Of a DNA stretch of 60,750 nt, positions 16,993 to 27,237 are shown piece by piece; position 1 is the stretch's first letter, and every line of letters begins with the position of its first letter. Where the stretch lies: contig JAFSKF010000017.1 of assembly GCA_017449065.1 (NCBI GenBank), forward strand, positions 1-60,750. The letters are read 5' to 3'. Under the pieces are notes generated by a model. That model did not search any database. It had not been told where the DNA came from and saw only the letters and a program-made list of their open reading frames with translations. Both the position numbers and the translations under genes were made by a program. The stretch comes from Bacteroidales bacterium. Its GTDB lineage: Bacteria; Bacteroidota; Bacteroidia; Bacteroidales; UBA3663.

Positions 16993-17802
16993 ATGAATCG
17001 CAATAGTAACGTTTACACCGTGATTTATGCTACAGTGCTGACCGTGCTTGTAGCAATTATGCTGACCGTTGCCGCACTTGGTCTTGCCCCTCAGCAAAAG
17101 GCCAACAGTGACAACGAGAAAAAGCAGCAAATCCTTTCTTCAATCAGTTCTGTATTGGGCAAGGATGTGACATTTGAAAACGCCGCTGACATCTGGTCGG
17201 AACTCGACATGGACAATAACATGTGCGTCGTTAACACCAAAGGTGAAGAACTGAAGGGTATCGACGCTTTTGAGATTGTGGCCAAACAGCAGTTTAAGGC
17301 AGGCGTTGTGAAAGACGAGGCAACACTCCCACTTTTCAAGGCTATCGTTAACGGCAAGACTTACTACATCATGGCATTGTATGGTGCCGGATTGTGGGAT
17401 GCCGTATGGGGTTATCTTTCGGTTGAGAGCGATTGCAGCACCATTGCCGGTGCTTCGTTCGACCACGCTTCGGAAACCGCCGGTTTGGGAGCCAAGATCA
17501 AGGACGATCCTTCGTTCGCTGCTTCCTTTATCGGCAAGCATGTCTTCCAGGGTGAAAATTTTGCTCCCGTACAGGTGCTAAAGCAAGGCAAATCGGCTGC
17601 CAATGGCGCTGACCAAGTGGATGCTATTACCGGAGCAACAAAGACATCCGACTGTGTGAGCATCATTATTAATAATTCGCTGACCGGGTACAAAGCATAT
17701 CTGCTTGCTTTGCGCAACACTCCATGCGAAAGTGCTCAGGCTGCCGAATGTGCCGCTTGTGATTCTACTCAGATTGTTGAACCTGTAAATAAAGCAGAAT
17801 AA
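16993..17802 (+). CDS. nqrC: Na+-NQR subunit C
   Basis: This 269-aa subunit has one N-terminal transmembrane helix (residues about 8-30) and an FMN-binding domain. The covalent FMN motif is DAITGATKTSD with Thr216. The C-terminal stretch after about residue 245 (PCESAQAAECAACDSTQ) contains three cysteines and is not part of the core fold that I know; it could be a lineage-specific extension. The gene ends 3 nt before nqrD. Confidence 0.96.
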   Translation: MNRNSNVYTVIYATVLTVLVAIMLTVAALGLAPQQKANSDNEKKQQILSSISSVLGKDVTFENAADIWSELDMDNNMCVVNTKGEELKGIDAFEIVAKQQFKAGVVKDEATLPLFKAIVNGKTYYIMALYGAGLWDAVWGYLSVESDCSTIAGASFDHASETAGLGAKIKDDPSFAASFIGKHVFQGENFAPVQVLKQGKSAANGADQVDAITGATKTSDCVSIIINNSLTGYKAYLLALRNTPCESAQAAECAACDSTQIVEPVNKAE

Positions 17803-17805
17803 ATT

Positions 17806-18438
17806 ATGGCAGCAGAAAAGAAACCCGGTGTTTTCACCGGTCCGCTTTGGACAAATAATCCTGTCGTCGTACAGGTTCTCGGTATATGCTCGGCTCTCGC
17901 CGTCACTACCCAAATGAAGCCTGCGCTTGTAATGGGCATCTCGCTCACCTGCGTTCTTGCTTTTGCTAACGTGATTATCTCTCTTTTGCGCAATACGATT
18001 CCTAACCGTATCCGAATCATTGTACAGCTGGTGGTCGTTGCCGCATTGGTAATTCTGGTCAACCAGATTCTGAAGGCTTATGCTTTTGAAGTGAGCAAGC
18101 AGCTTTCCGTTTATGTCGGTCTGATCATTACCAACTGTATCCTGATGGGTCGTTTGGAGGCTTTCGCCTTGGGCAACAAACCTTGGCCTTCTCTCTTAGA
18201 CGGTCTGGGAAATGGTTTGGGCTATGCCATCATCCTCTTTGTTGTGGCAACCTTCCGTGAGTTCTTCGGTTCCGGTACGCTTTTCGGCATTGATGTCATT
18301 GCTCGCTTTGTGAATGAAAGCGGTTACGACGGATATCAGAATTGCGGAATCTTCGTGATGCCGACTTCCGCTCTGATTCTGTTGGGATGCATCATCTGGT
18401 ATCTGCGCAGCAAGAACCCTGATTTGCAAGATAAGTAA
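17806..18438 (+). CDS. nqrD: Na+-NQR subunit D
   Basis: This 210-aa polytopic membrane subunit is homologous to RnfE. It begins with FTGPLWTNNPVVVQVLGICSALAVTT and has about six hydrophobic helices; the conserved Cys-containing helix (ITNCILMGRLEAFALGN, about residue 106-122) provides iron ligands with NqrE. It is located between nqrC and nqrE, with 3-nt and 22-nt gaps. Confidence 0.97.
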   Translation: MAAEKKPGVFTGPLWTNNPVVVQVLGICSALAVTTQMKPALVMGISLTCVLAFANVIISLLRNTIPNRIRIIVQLVVVAALVILVNQILKAYAFEVSKQLSVYVGLIITNCILMGRLEAFALGNKPWPSLLDGLGNGLGYAIILFVVATFREFFGSGTLFGIDVIARFVNESGYDGYQNCGIFVMPTSALILLGCIIWYLRSKNPDLQDK

Positions 18439-18460
18439 TACCCATTAACATTAAGCAAAA

Positions 18461-19057
18461 ATGGAATATCTAAATTTATTCGTTAAGTCGATCTTTATCG
18501 ACAATATGATCTTTGCACTGTTCCTGGGTATGTGTTCTTACCTGGCTGTGTCGAAGACCGTCAAGACAGCCGTTGGCCTGGGTGCCGCAGTAACGTTCGT
18601 GCTGCTTGTTACTCTTCCGGTCAATTACCTGCTCGACAAGTACGTGCTTCAGCCTAATGCGCTGGTTGAAGGTGTGGATTTGAGCTACCTCTCGTTCATC
18701 GTTTTCATTGCTGTCATTGCAGCTATTGTACAGATTGTGGAGATGGTTGTCGAGAAGTTCTTCCCTGCCCTCTATGGTTCGTTGGGTATTTTCCTGCCAT
18801 TGATTGCCGTAAACTGCGCCATCTTGGGCGGTTCGCTCTTCATGCAACAGAAGGAGTTTGAGAATGTCGGCTTTGCTGCCGTTTACGCTCTGGGCAGTGG
18901 TTTAGGCTGGCTCTTCGCCATTGCCTGCATCGCAGCTATTCGCGAAAAACTGGCCTACAGCAATATTCCTGCACCGTTAAAAGGTCTGGGTATTACCTTT
19001 ATTGCAACAGGTCTGATGGCAATGGCTTTTTTAAGCTTCAGCGGTATTCAGTTATAA
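18461..19057 (+). CDS. nqrE: Na+-NQR subunit E
   Basis: This 198-aa polytopic membrane subunit is homologous to RnfA and has six hydrophobic helices. It carries the matching Cys helix ([21 protein letters not shown] stretch at residues 16-32, and [13 protein letters not shown] near 115-127). With NqrD it coordinates the intramembrane iron centre on the route of electrons from NqrF to NqrC. nqrF starts 34 nt downstream. Confidence 0.97.
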   Translation: MEYLNLFVKSIFIDNMIFALFLGMCSYLAVSKTVKTAVGLGAAVTFVLLVTLPVNYLLDKYVLQPNALVEGVDLSYLSFIVFIAVIAAIVQIVEMVVEKFFPALYGSLGIFLPLIAVNCAILGGSLFMQQKEFENVGFAAVYALGSGLGWLFAIACIAAIREKLAYSNIPAPLKGLGITFIATGLMAMAFLSFSGIQL

Positions 19058-19091
19058 TTGTCAAACATAAATATTAAAAGAAGCAGAAATT

Positions 19092-20372
19092 ATGACACAG
19101 ACAATTATATATGCAATCGTTGTTTTCCTGATTGTAATTCTCGTACTTGTAGCATTGTTGCTTGTTGTTAAAGCGTGGTTGGTTCCTTCGGGCAACGTAA
19201 CCATCGACGTTAACGGCAAGAAGCAGATTGAAACCGGCATTGGTTCTACAGCCTTGTCTGCTTTGCAGAGTGGCGGCATTTTCCTGTCGAGCGCCTGTGG
19301 CGGCGGCGGTAAGTGCGGACAGTGCAAATGTATCATTGAAGAAGGCGCTGGAGATATTCTTCCGACCGAAGTTGGCTTCTTCACCCGCAAGCAAATCAAG
19401 CAGCACTACCGTCTGGCTTGTCAGAGCAAGGTGAAAGAGAATGCCAAGATTACGGTTCCGGATGATGTATTTGGCGTGAAGGAATGGGAGTGCACCGTGA
19501 TTGGCAACAAAAACGTGGCTACCTTTATTAAGGAATATAAAGTGGCTCTGCCTCCTGGAGAGCACATGCACTTTGAACCAGGTTCTTACGCTCAGATTAA
19601 GATCCCTGCATTCGAAATCGACTACAAGGATTTCGATAAGGAGCTGATTGGTGACACGTACCTGCCGGCATGGAATAAGTTCCACATGTTCGATCTCCAC
19701 TGCTCGAACCCGGAGCCAACCGTTCGTGCCTACTCTATGGCTAACTATCCGGATGAAGGCGATATCATCACGCTGAACGTCCGTATTGCAACGCCTCCAT
19801 TCCTCCCCAAGGATCAGCAGAAACCGGATGCCAACAACTTCATGCCTGTTAACCCAGGTATTGCCTCTTCCTATATCTTCAACCTGAAGCCAGGCGATAA
19901 GGTTATCATGTCTGGTCCTTACGGTGAGTTCCGTCCACAGTACGGTACCGGACGTGAGATGATCTGGGTAGGCGGTGGTGCCGGTATGGCTCCTCTCCGT
20001 GCCCAAATCATGCACATGTTGAAGACGCTTAACACCCGCGATCGCGAGATGCACTACTTCTATGGTGCCCGTGCATTGGAAGAGATTCCATTCCTGGATG
20101 ACTTCCTCCAGTTGGAGAAAGACTTCCCGAACTTCCACTTCCATCTGGCGCTCGACCGTCCGGATCCGAAAGCAGATGCAGCAGGTGTAAAATATACTCC
20201 TGGTTTCGTAGCTCCGGTTATGGGCGACACCTATTTGAAGCAGCATGAATCTCCTGAAGACTGCGAATACTATCTGTGCGGTCCTCCGATGATGGCAAAG
20301 ACCGTGCTCGATCTCCTCTACTCCTTAGGTGTTGAGGACGATATGATTCGCTTTGACAACTTTGGCGGTTAA
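19092..20372 (+). CDS. nqrF: Na+-NQR subunit F (NADH dehydrogenase subunit)
   Basis: This 426-aa electron entry subunit has an N-terminal membrane anchor (residues about 5-28), a 2Fe-2S ferredoxin domain with Cys69, Cys75, Cys78 and Cys110 (CGGGGKCGQC), a FAD domain (RAYSMANYP near 213) and an NAD(P)-binding domain (GGGAGMAPLRAQI near 295, YLCGPPMM near 395). It accepts a hydride from NADH and passes electrons into the pump. It is the last gene of the nqr operon; a hairpin follows. Confidence 0.97.
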   Translation: MTQTIIYAIVVFLIVILVLVALLLVVKAWLVPSGNVTIDVNGKKQIETGIGSTALSALQSGGIFLSSACGGGGKCGQCKCIIEEGAGDILPTEVGFFTRKQIKQHYRLACQSKVKENAKITVPDDVFGVKEWECTVIGNKNVATFIKEYKVALPPGEHMHFEPGSYAQIKIPAFEIDYKDFDKELIGDTYLPAWNKFHMFDLHCSNPEPTVRAYSMANYPDEGDIITLNVRIATPPFLPKDQQKPDANNFMPVNPGIASSYIFNLKPGDKVIMSGPYGEFRPQYGTGREMIWVGGGAGMAPLRAQIMHMLKTLNTRDREMHYFYGARALEEIPFLDDFLQLEKDFPNFHFHLALDRPDPKADAAGVKYTPGFVAPVMGDTYLKQHESPEDCEYYLCGPPMMAKTVLDLLYSLGVEDDMIRFDNFGG

Positions 20373-20389
20373 TCCGTCTCCTATCATAA

Positions 20390-20418
20390 GCTCTGGCTCT
20401 TCCCGTAAGAGTCAGAGC
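20390..20418 (+). terminator. Hairpin after nqrF
   Basis: There is a 12-bp stem with one G-T pair (arms 20390-20401 and 20407-20418, loop CCCGT). No T-run follows immediately, so it may be a weak terminator, an mRNA 3'-stabilising hairpin or a partial stop between nqrF and the Cache gene. Confidence 0.55.
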
Positions 20419-20460
20419 CTACCTATTATATTTATAACCTTATAGAAATACCTTTATACT

Positions 20461-21507
20461 ATGTACAATCCATATCAGAAAAAACGTACCAAACTTGCCG
20501 TACAGATTCTTGTTGCGATTGCAATTGTGATACTGATTCTCATAGGATCCATATTCGTGATCGTTCATAAAGAAAAGAACATGCGTATGGCCTGCGAAAA
20601 GATTGCGCAAGAAAAGTTTGACGAACTGAAAGACACCTTGCACGACGAAATGATTAGTGCACAGAAACCGGCAGAGGATTTTCTTCAAAATCTCTATAAC
20701 ATTCACTTTGATTTTACAAATGAAGAAAATATATATCAATCACTGGAGTCGTTGATGAGAAGAAATCCGAATATCTCCGGTTCCATTATGATCTTTGAAA
20801 ACTGGATGTATCCGTCTTACGCAGACAAGAACGGTTTTTGCCCTTTGATTCGAAGAAAAGAAGACGGTAGCACAGAAAGACTTCAAATCGGAGAGCTTCG
20901 CGACGTTCGCAATGAAAACGAATGGTATATACAACAACGTGAGAGTCATCAGAGAGCATGGTCCCATCCTTTTTTCTCTGACGATGGTGTGATTATTGTC
21001 ACCTATACCATTCCAATGTTCGATACTTCCGGGAAATACATGGGAGGTTTCGGTATTGACTTAGACCTGACAAATTTATCGATGCATGCTGAGCAATACA
21101 AACCGTTTCCGACGACTACGGTTGTCGTGATTGACGAAGATTTGTCAATTATCGTACATCCTAATCCGGATTATGTTATCAACAAGAAACTCCCTGAGGT
21201 TATGAAGCGCGTTGGTATGGATCCTGATTCTCCACAGTTTGTTGAAGCGCGAAAATCTGACTCTGGTAAAGTCTATGCCGAATTAGGGAAAAGAAAGATT
21301 GTATTTTTCCACGGACACATCCCCGAAACGCATTGGAAAGTCATTCTCTACTGCCCTGCAGATGCAATCTATGAACCGATCGGAGATATGATTACAAAGT
21401 ATCTTATGATCTGTGCAGGATTACTACTCGTTTCTGTCATTTTCCTCGTGTACTCGATAATTAAATATAGGAAATTCAAGAAAAGCCTACTATTTATGGC
21501 TGACTAA
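20461..21507 (+). CDS. Stand-alone dCache-type membrane sensor protein
   Basis: This 348-aa protein has a transmembrane helix near residues 15-36, a periplasmic region (about 40-305) with the two-lobed Cache look (YPSYADKNGFCPL, WSHPFFSDDGVIIVTYTIPMFD, GGFGIDLDLT, VVVIDEDLSIIVHPNP), and a second helix near 315-337. Only about 12 cytoplasmic residues follow. Cache domains normally bind small ligands and feed a cytoplasmic kinase, cyclase or chemoreceptor domain; none is present here. It lies between nqrF and uvrB, 7 nt before uvrB. The partner and ligand are unknown. Confidence 0.75.
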   Translation: MYNPYQKKRTKLAVQILVAIAIVILILIGSIFVIVHKEKNMRMACEKIAQEKFDELKDTLHDEMISAQKPAEDFLQNLYNIHFDFTNEENIYQSLESLMRRNPNISGSIMIFENWMYPSYADKNGFCPLIRRKEDGSTERLQIGELRDVRNENEWYIQQRESHQRAWSHPFFSDDGVIIVTYTIPMFDTSGKYMGGFGIDLDLTNLSMHAEQYKPFPTTTVVVIDEDLSIIVHPNPDYVINKKLPEVMKRVGMDPDSPQFVEARKSDSGKVYAELGKRKIVFFHGHIPETHWKVILYCPADAIYEPIGDMITKYLMICAGLLLVSVIFLVYSIIKYRKFKKSLLFMAD

Positions 21508-21514
21508 ATAAAAT

Positions 21515-23560
21515 ATGCTATTCGACCTTCAGTCTCCGTTCAAGCCTATGGGCGACCAGCCCGAAGCCATCCAACAACTGGTGGAAGGCATCGAGCAAGG
21601 ATTGCCTGCACAGACCCTTTTAGGTGTAACCGGTTCTGGCAAAACATTCACGATGGCCAATGTGATTGCACGCTCAGAGCGTCCGACGCTGATTCTGAGC
21701 CACAATAAAACATTGGCAGCGCAATTATATGCCGAAATGAAGGCCTTTTTCCCCAACAATGCGGTAGAGTATTTCGTATCTTACTACGATTACTACCAGC
21801 CGGAAGCCTACAACCCTACCACCGACACTTACATCGAAAAAGATCTGGCGATCAACATGGAGCTCGACCAGCTGCGCCTTTCTGCTACCAATGCCCTGCT
21901 GACCGGCCGGCGCGATGTGGTAGTGGTCAGTTCCGTTTCATGCCTGTATGGCATTGGCAACCCAGAAGATTTCCATGCTAACATGATTCATCTGGAAGTG
22001 GGTCAGCTGGTGAATCGCGATGACCTGCTGCGGGCGCTGCTCAATGCGCAATACACTCGCAACGATGTGGCGCTGCAGCGCGGCAATTTCCAGGTGAAGG
22101 GCGAAACAGTCGATGTTTTTCTGGCTTCCACCGATGTGATTGTCCGCATTCAGTTCTGCTTTGACGAAATTGAGGAGATATCTACTCTCGATGTTGTGAC
22201 GGGCCATCTGTTGGCCACCCATCAGGAATATACCCTTTCGCCGGCACAGATTTTCACCACAACCAAAGACCGTATCAATCAGGCTATCGATGAGATCACC
22301 ATTGATTTGGGCGAACGTATCAAATACTTCGAAGAAGTGGGTGAACCGGAACGTGCCGAACGCATCAAGGAACGTGTCACCTACGACATTGAAATGATCA
22401 AGGAAGTAGGCTATTGCTCCGGCATCGAGAACTATAGCCGATACTTCGACCAGCGCAAACCGGGCACGCGTCCATTCTGTCTGCTCGACTATTTTCCCAA
22501 GGATTTTCTGCTCATTGTCGATGAGAGCCACGTGACATTGCCGCAGATTCATGGTATGTCGGGCGGTGATTTCAGCAGAAAGAGCACCTTAGTGGAATAT
22601 GGCTTCCGCTTACCTGCTGCCATCGATAACCGCCCCTTGCGCTTCGAGGAGTTCGAGTCGCTGACTCCCACCACTATCTATGTTTCCGCTACTCCTGCCG
22701 AATATGAGCTGCAGCGATGCGACGGTATTGTGGCCGAACAGCTGATTCGTCCAACCGGCTTGCTCGACCCGATCATCGAGGTTCGTTCTTCTGCCAACCA
22801 GATTGACGACCTGATGGAAGAGATTCACAAGAATATGGAGGCCGATGAACGTACGCTGGTCACCACCTTCACCAAACGTATGGCAGAAGAATTGGACGCT
22901 TTTCTGCACGAACATGGTATCCGCTCTTCCTACATTCACAGCGATGTAGATACCCTCGACCGCGTGAAACTGATGGACGATTTGCGCGATGGTGTGATTG
23001 ACGTTCTGGTGGGTGTGAACCTGCTTCGTGAGGGTCTGGATCTGCCGGAAGTCTCGCTGGTTGCCATTTTGGATGCAGACAAAGAAGGATTTCTCCGCAA
23101 TGAACGCTCTCTCACGCAAACGGTGGGTCGTGCTGCCCGCAATATTCACGGACGCGCCATCATGTATGCCGACACCATTACGGGGAGTATGCGCCGATGC
23201 ATCGACGAAACGGAACGACGCCGCATGAAGCAGATGCACTACAACGAAGAGCATGGCATCACGCCCAAGCAGATTGTTAAGAAACGCAACACCCTACTCG
23301 ACAACGAAGAACTTAAGCAGACTCGCGAACAGTTCTCGTTCTATAGCAACAGCAAGCCTGTGTCCACGCCGCAGGAAACCCAGCAAGTGGCTGATGAGAA
23401 AACCATTGAATTCAATAGTCGTCCTGTACTGGAAACCGAAATAGAACGCACCAAGCAAAAGATGATGGCAGCTGCCAAGAGTCTTGACTTTATAGAGGCT
23501 GCACATCTGCGCGATTACATGCTGATGCTCGAAGAACGCTTATCGAAACTAAAAAACTGA
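21515..23560 (+). CDS. uvrB: Excinuclease ABC subunit B
   Basis: This 681-aa nucleotide excision repair helicase verifies DNA damage and recruits UvrC. The start FDLQSPFKPMGDQPEAIQQL is canonical. A Walker A GVTGSGKTFTM lies near residue 38, the beta-hairpin YYDYYQPEAY near 91, the DESH-type motif VDESHVTLPQ near 335, a helicase domain VGVNLLREGLDLPE near 500, and the C-terminal UVR motif (LDFIEAAHLRDYM) that contacts UvrC. Length is normal. Confidence 0.98.
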   Translation: MLFDLQSPFKPMGDQPEAIQQLVEGIEQGLPAQTLLGVTGSGKTFTMANVIARSERPTLILSHNKTLAAQLYAEMKAFFPNNAVEYFVSYYDYYQPEAYNPTTDTYIEKDLAINMELDQLRLSATNALLTGRRDVVVVSSVSCLYGIGNPEDFHANMIHLEVGQLVNRDDLLRALLNAQYTRNDVALQRGNFQVKGETVDVFLASTDVIVRIQFCFDEIEEISTLDVVTGHLLATHQEYTLSPAQIFTTTKDRINQAIDEITIDLGERIKYFEEVGEPERAERIKERVTYDIEMIKEVGYCSGIENYSRYFDQRKPGTRPFCLLDYFPKDFLLIVDESHVTLPQIHGMSGGDFSRKSTLVEYGFRLPAAIDNRPLRFEEFESLTPTTIYVSATPAEYELQRCDGIVAEQLIRPTGLLDPIIEVRSSANQIDDLMEEIHKNMEADERTLVTTFTKRMAEELDAFLHEHGIRSSYIHSDVDTLDRVKLMDDLRDGVIDVLVGVNLLREGLDLPEVSLVAILDADKEGFLRNERSLTQTVGRAARNIHGRAIMYADTITGSMRRCIDETERRRMKQMHYNEEHGITPKQIVKKRNTLLDNEELKQTREQFSFYSNSKPVSTPQETQQVADEKTIEFNSRPVLETEIERTKQKMMAAAKSLDFIEAAHLRDYMLMLEERLSKLKN

Positions 23561-23593
23561 AAAAATATTATTCATCAACTATATTCTAACAAC

Positions 23594-25270
23594 ATGAAAT
23601 CGGATATCGAAATTGCTCGCGAAACCCGACTCGAACGCATCGAGAAGATCGCAGAGAAAGCCGGCATCAAGCCGGAGGACATCTTACCCTACGGACACTA
23701 CATCGCCAAAGTGCCGCTCAATTACATCGATGAGGAGAAAGCCCGGAAATCGAACCTGATTCTCGTCACCAGTATTTCTGCCACTAAGGCCGGCATCGGC
23801 AAGACCACTGTTTCTATCGGTCTTGACCTGGGTCTGAACAAAATCGGCAAGAATGCCATTGTGGTGCTGCGCGAGCCTTCGTTGGGTCCTTGCTTCGGTT
23901 TGAAAGGCGGTGCTGCCGGAGGTGGCTATGCGCAGGTGTTGCCGATGGAGAAAATCAATCTTCACTTCACCGGCGACTTCCATGCCGTCACATCGGCCCA
24001 TAACACCATCATGGCCTTGCTCGACAATTATTTCTACCAGCGCCGCAAGGAACTGCCGCCACTCAAGCAAGTGCTTTGGAAACGTGTGCTCGATGTGAAT
24101 GATCGTGCGCTTCGCCATATCATCCAGGGGCTTGGCGGACAAAGCAACGGTATTCCGCAGGAATCGGGCTTCGACATCACGCCAGCATCGGAAATCATGG
24201 CTATTCTGTGTCTGGCTACCTCTCGTCAGGATTTGCGTCGCCGCATAGAGAATGTTTTGCTGGGCTATAAGTACGACGGCACACCATTCACTGTAAAAGA
24301 TATGGGTTGTGCAGGCGCTATCTGTGTGCTGCTCGAAGATGCCCTGCTGCCGAACCTCGTGCAGACCACCGAAAATACGCCGGCCATTGTCCACGGCGGA
24401 CCTTTTGCCAATATCGCACATGGCTGCAACACGATTCTGGCCACCAAATTAGGTATGTCGCTGGCCGATTACACGGTGACGGAAGCCGGTTTCGGTGCCG
24501 ATCTGGGTGCCGAGAAGTTCCTCGACATCAAGTGCCGCAAGGCTGGTATTGTGCCGAAACTTACTGTCGTAGTGGCTACCTGCAACGGCCTGAAACTGCA
24601 TGGTGGTGCCGATGCCGACCACATCAAGGAGCCTAACATGGATGCTTTGCAGAAGGGCTTCGCCAACCTCGACCGTCATGTGCGTAACCTGCAGGGCTTC
24701 GGACAAACCGTTCTGGTAGCATTCAATCGTTTTGCCAACGATACCGATGACGAAATCCAGTGCCTTATCAATCACTGTCAGCAGGAACTGGGTGTGCGTT
24801 GCGTCATCAACGACGGCTTCCTGCGCGGAGGCGAAGGTGCCATCGAATTGGCCCAGGCTGTAGTAGAAGAAATCGAGAAGAATCCGTCGAAGCCGGTTTT
24901 GAACTATACCTATAGCGACGACGAGACTCCGGCACAAAAGATTGAAGCCGTTGCTAAAAAGATTTATGGTGCCGCTTCTGTCTCCTATTCGGACAAGGCC
25001 AAGCGTATGCTCAAACTTGTGCACGATTCAGGTCTCGACCGTTTCCCTGTCTGCATTGCCAAGACGCAATATAGCTTCACCCCCGATCCGAAACGCGTCG
25101 GAGCCCCAACCGACTTCAATTTCGACATTGCCGATATTGTCATCAATCAGGGCTCCGAGTTCATCGTCGCCATTGCCGGCGAGATGATGCGTATGCCGGG
25201 TCTGCCGAAAGTGCCTGCTGCCGAGAATATCGACATCGATGACAACGGACAGATCACTGGTCTAAGCTAA
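23594..25270 (+). CDS. fhs: Formate--tetrahydrofolate ligase
   Basis: This 558-aa cytoplasmic enzyme makes 10-formyl-THF from formate, THF and ATP. The ATP-binding loop is [13 protein letters not shown] (residues about 67-79), the variant usual in Bacteroidetes rather than [38 protein letters not shown] and [13 protein letters not shown] are all conserved. It meets the convergent UDP-sugar dehydrogenase gene tail to tail with a 9-bp gap. Confidence 0.97.
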   Translation: MKSDIEIARETRLERIEKIAEKAGIKPEDILPYGHYIAKVPLNYIDEEKARKSNLILVTSISATKAGIGKTTVSIGLDLGLNKIGKNAIVVLREPSLGPCFGLKGGAAGGGYAQVLPMEKINLHFTGDFHAVTSAHNTIMALLDNYFYQRRKELPPLKQVLWKRVLDVNDRALRHIIQGLGGQSNGIPQESGFDITPASEIMAILCLATSRQDLRRRIENVLLGYKYDGTPFTVKDMGCAGAICVLLEDALLPNLVQTTENTPAIVHGGPFANIAHGCNTILATKLGMSLADYTVTEAGFGADLGAEKFLDIKCRKAGIVPKLTVVVATCNGLKLHGGADADHIKEPNMDALQKGFANLDRHVRNLQGFGQTVLVAFNRFANDTDDEIQCLINHCQQELGVRCVINDGFLRGGEGAIELAQAVVEEIEKNPSKPVLNYTYSDDETPAQKIEAVAKKIYGAASVSYSDKAKRMLKLVHDSGLDRFPVCIAKTQYSFTPDPKRVGAPTDFNFDIADIVINQGSEFIVAIAGEMMRMPGLPKVPAAENIDIDDNGQITGLS

Positions 25271-25279
25271 TCTAATCAG

Positions 25280-26626
25280 TCAGTCTCTTTGGAAGATATC
25301 GCGCGTATAAACGCGGTCTTTCACATCATCCAGAACAGCGTCGTAGCGGTTTGCAATAATCGCCTGCGACGCTTTTTTGAATGCATCCAAGTCGTTCACC
25401 ACTTTCGATCCGAAGAAAGTCGAGCCGTTTTCAAGGGTCGGCTCGTAGATAATCACTTCGGCGCCTTTGGCCTTAATGCGTTTCATGATGCCCTGAATAG
25501 CACTCTGTCGGAAGTTGTCGGAGTTCGACTTCATGGTCAGACGGAATACGCCAATGGTGCAATGTCCGGCATCTCCCTTATATTCGTTATTAGCGGAATA
25601 GGCATACCAGCCTGCCTTACGCAACACGGCATCGGCAATGTAATCCTTACGTGTACGGTTCGACTGCACAATAGCGGTCATCATATCCTGCGGCACGTTC
25701 TGGTAGTTGGCCAACAGCTGCTTGGTGTCTTTGGGCAGACAGTATCCGCCATAGCCGAACGACGGATTGTTGTAGTGGGTACCGATACGCGGATCCAAAC
25801 CTACCCCTTCGATGATGGCAGCCGTATCAAGTCCCTTCACCTCTGCGTAGGTGTCTAACTCATTGAAATAAGACACACGCAAAGCCAGATAAGTATTGGC
25901 AAACAGCTTCACGGCTTCGGCTTCCTTCATGCCCATAAACAAGGTTGGAATATTCTCGGCGATGGCTCCCTCCTGCAACAAGGCTGCAAAGGTTTTGGCA
26001 AACGTTTCTGCCTCTGGATTACCAATAGCCGTGATGGCGGCATTCTCTTCGGTGAAGTTCTTGTCGTCGATGCGAATCAGTTTCGGGAAGCCCACAATGA
26101 TGCGCGAAGGGTACAGATTGTCGTACAAAGCCTTACTCTCACGTAAAAACTCCGGGCTGAACAGCAGATTGAACTTCTTGCCTTTCAGTTCCGGTTTGTA
26201 GAGGAATTGCAAAGCATACTTCACAAATAGCGAACGGGTATAGCCTACCGGAATAGTCGATTTGATGACCATCACTGCATCCGGATTCACACGCAACACC
26301 AGATCGATAACCTCTTCCACATGCGAAGTATCGAAGTAGTTCTTCTCAGAATCATAGTTAGTTGGTGCAGCAATCACCACAAAATCGGCATCCTTATAAG
26401 CCGATTCACCATCCAAAGTTGCCTTCAGGTTCAGCTGCTTCTCCGCAAAATATTTCTCGATATATTCGTCCTGAATCGGCGAAATACGTTTGTTAATCTT
26501 ATCTACCTTCTCGGGAATCACATCTACTGCCGTCACCTCATGGTGCTGCGACAGCAAGGTAGCAATACTCAGACCCACGTAGCCTGTACCGGCCACAGCA
26601 ATCTTTAAATCGTTAAATGCTCTCAT
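25280..26626 (-). CDS. ugd: UDP-glucose/GDP-mannose dehydrogenase family protein
   Basis: This 448-aa NAD-dependent enzyme oxidises a nucleotide sugar to its uronic acid (probably UDP-glucose to UDP-glucuronate) for envelope glycans. The Rossmann motif [13 protein letters not shown] is near residue 11, [20 protein letters not shown] is near 150, and the catalytic cysteine is in [11 protein letters not shown] near residue 285. I start at the ATG at 26626 (MRAFNDLK), because the longer frame adds 14 residues without family support. The substrate is inferred. Confidence 0.88.
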   Translation of the reverse strand: MRAFNDLKIAVAGTGYVGLSIATLLSQHHEVTAVDVIPEKVDKINKRISPIQDEYIEKYFAEKQLNLKATLDGESAYKDADFVVIAAPTNYDSEKNYFDTSHVEEVIDLVLRVNPDAVMVIKSTIPVGYTRSLFVKYALQFLYKPELKGKKFNLLFSPEFLRESKALYDNLYPSRIIVGFPKLIRIDDKNFTEENAAITAIGNPEAETFAKTFAALLQEGAIAENIPTLFMGMKEAEAVKLFANTYLALRVSYFNELDTYAEVKGLDTAAIIEGVGLDPRIGTHYNNPSFGYGGYCLPKDTKQLLANYQNVPQDMMTAIVQSNRTRKDYIADAVLRKAGWYAYSANNEYKGDAGHCTIGVFRLTMKSNSDNFRQSAIQGIMKRIKAKGAEVIIYEPTLENGSTFFGSKVVNDLDAFKKASQAIIANRYDAVLDDVKDRVYTRDIFQRD

Positions 26627-26651
26627 ATCTTCTTTATATGTACAAAAAAAT

Positions 26652-27206
26652 TTACTCGTAAACCTCAAACATCATTTGCCGTAATACGGCATCGGCCGTA
26701 TCTTCGCCCACCAGAACGGCAACCAATTCACGTCCCACTTGGAAGGCGGCACCGGCTCCACAGCCAGTAATGAACTGTCCGCTACGGACACAGGTCTTTT
26801 TCAACGGAGTGGCACCTAACAGATCCTTTTCGAAACCGGGGTAACAAGTGGCCTCCTGTCCTTTGAGAATACCCAACACACCGAAAGCCGACGGAGCTGC
26901 ACAAATAGCACCCAACCACTTGCCGGCTTTGAAATACGTAAGAATAGTATCTGTCACCAACGGACTGTTACGTAAATTCGTTGTACCAGGCATGCCTCCC
27001 GGCAGGAACAATAAATCTCCATCATTGAGGTCTGTTTCAGACAACAATGCATCAGCAACAACCGGAATACCGCAACTTGCCGTAACAACAAGTTGGCTGC
27101 TAATGCTGAGGGTAACGACTTCGATACGCGCACGTTTCAGCATATCGATAGGCAACATGGCTTCTGCAATCTCGAAGCCATCGGCTAATAGAACATATGT
27201 TTTCAT
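26652..27206 (-). CDS. DJ-1/PfpI (ThiJ) family protein
   Basis: This 184-aa protein has the DJ-1 fold: [20 protein letters not shown] at the N-terminus, [14 protein letters not shown] near 63-76, and the nucleophile elbow [13 protein letters not shown] with the cysteine near residue 101. Family members act as glyoxalase III/deglycase-like or redox chaperone proteins. The start at 27206 (MKTYVL) fits the family better than the longer non-ATG frame. It is part of the minus-strand cluster between proA and ugd. Confidence 0.9.
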   Translation of the reverse strand: MKTYVLLADGFEIAEAMLPIDMLKRARIEVVTLSISSQLVVTASCGIPVVADALLSETDLNDGDLLFLPGGMPGTTNLRNSPLVTDTILTYFKAGKWLGAICAAPSAFGVLGILKGQEATCYPGFEKDLLGATPLKKTCVRSGQFITGCGAGAAFQVGRELVAVLVGEDTADAVLRQMMFEVYE

Positions 27207-27237
27207 TATTTTTTCCAATAATTATTATTCAATAACA

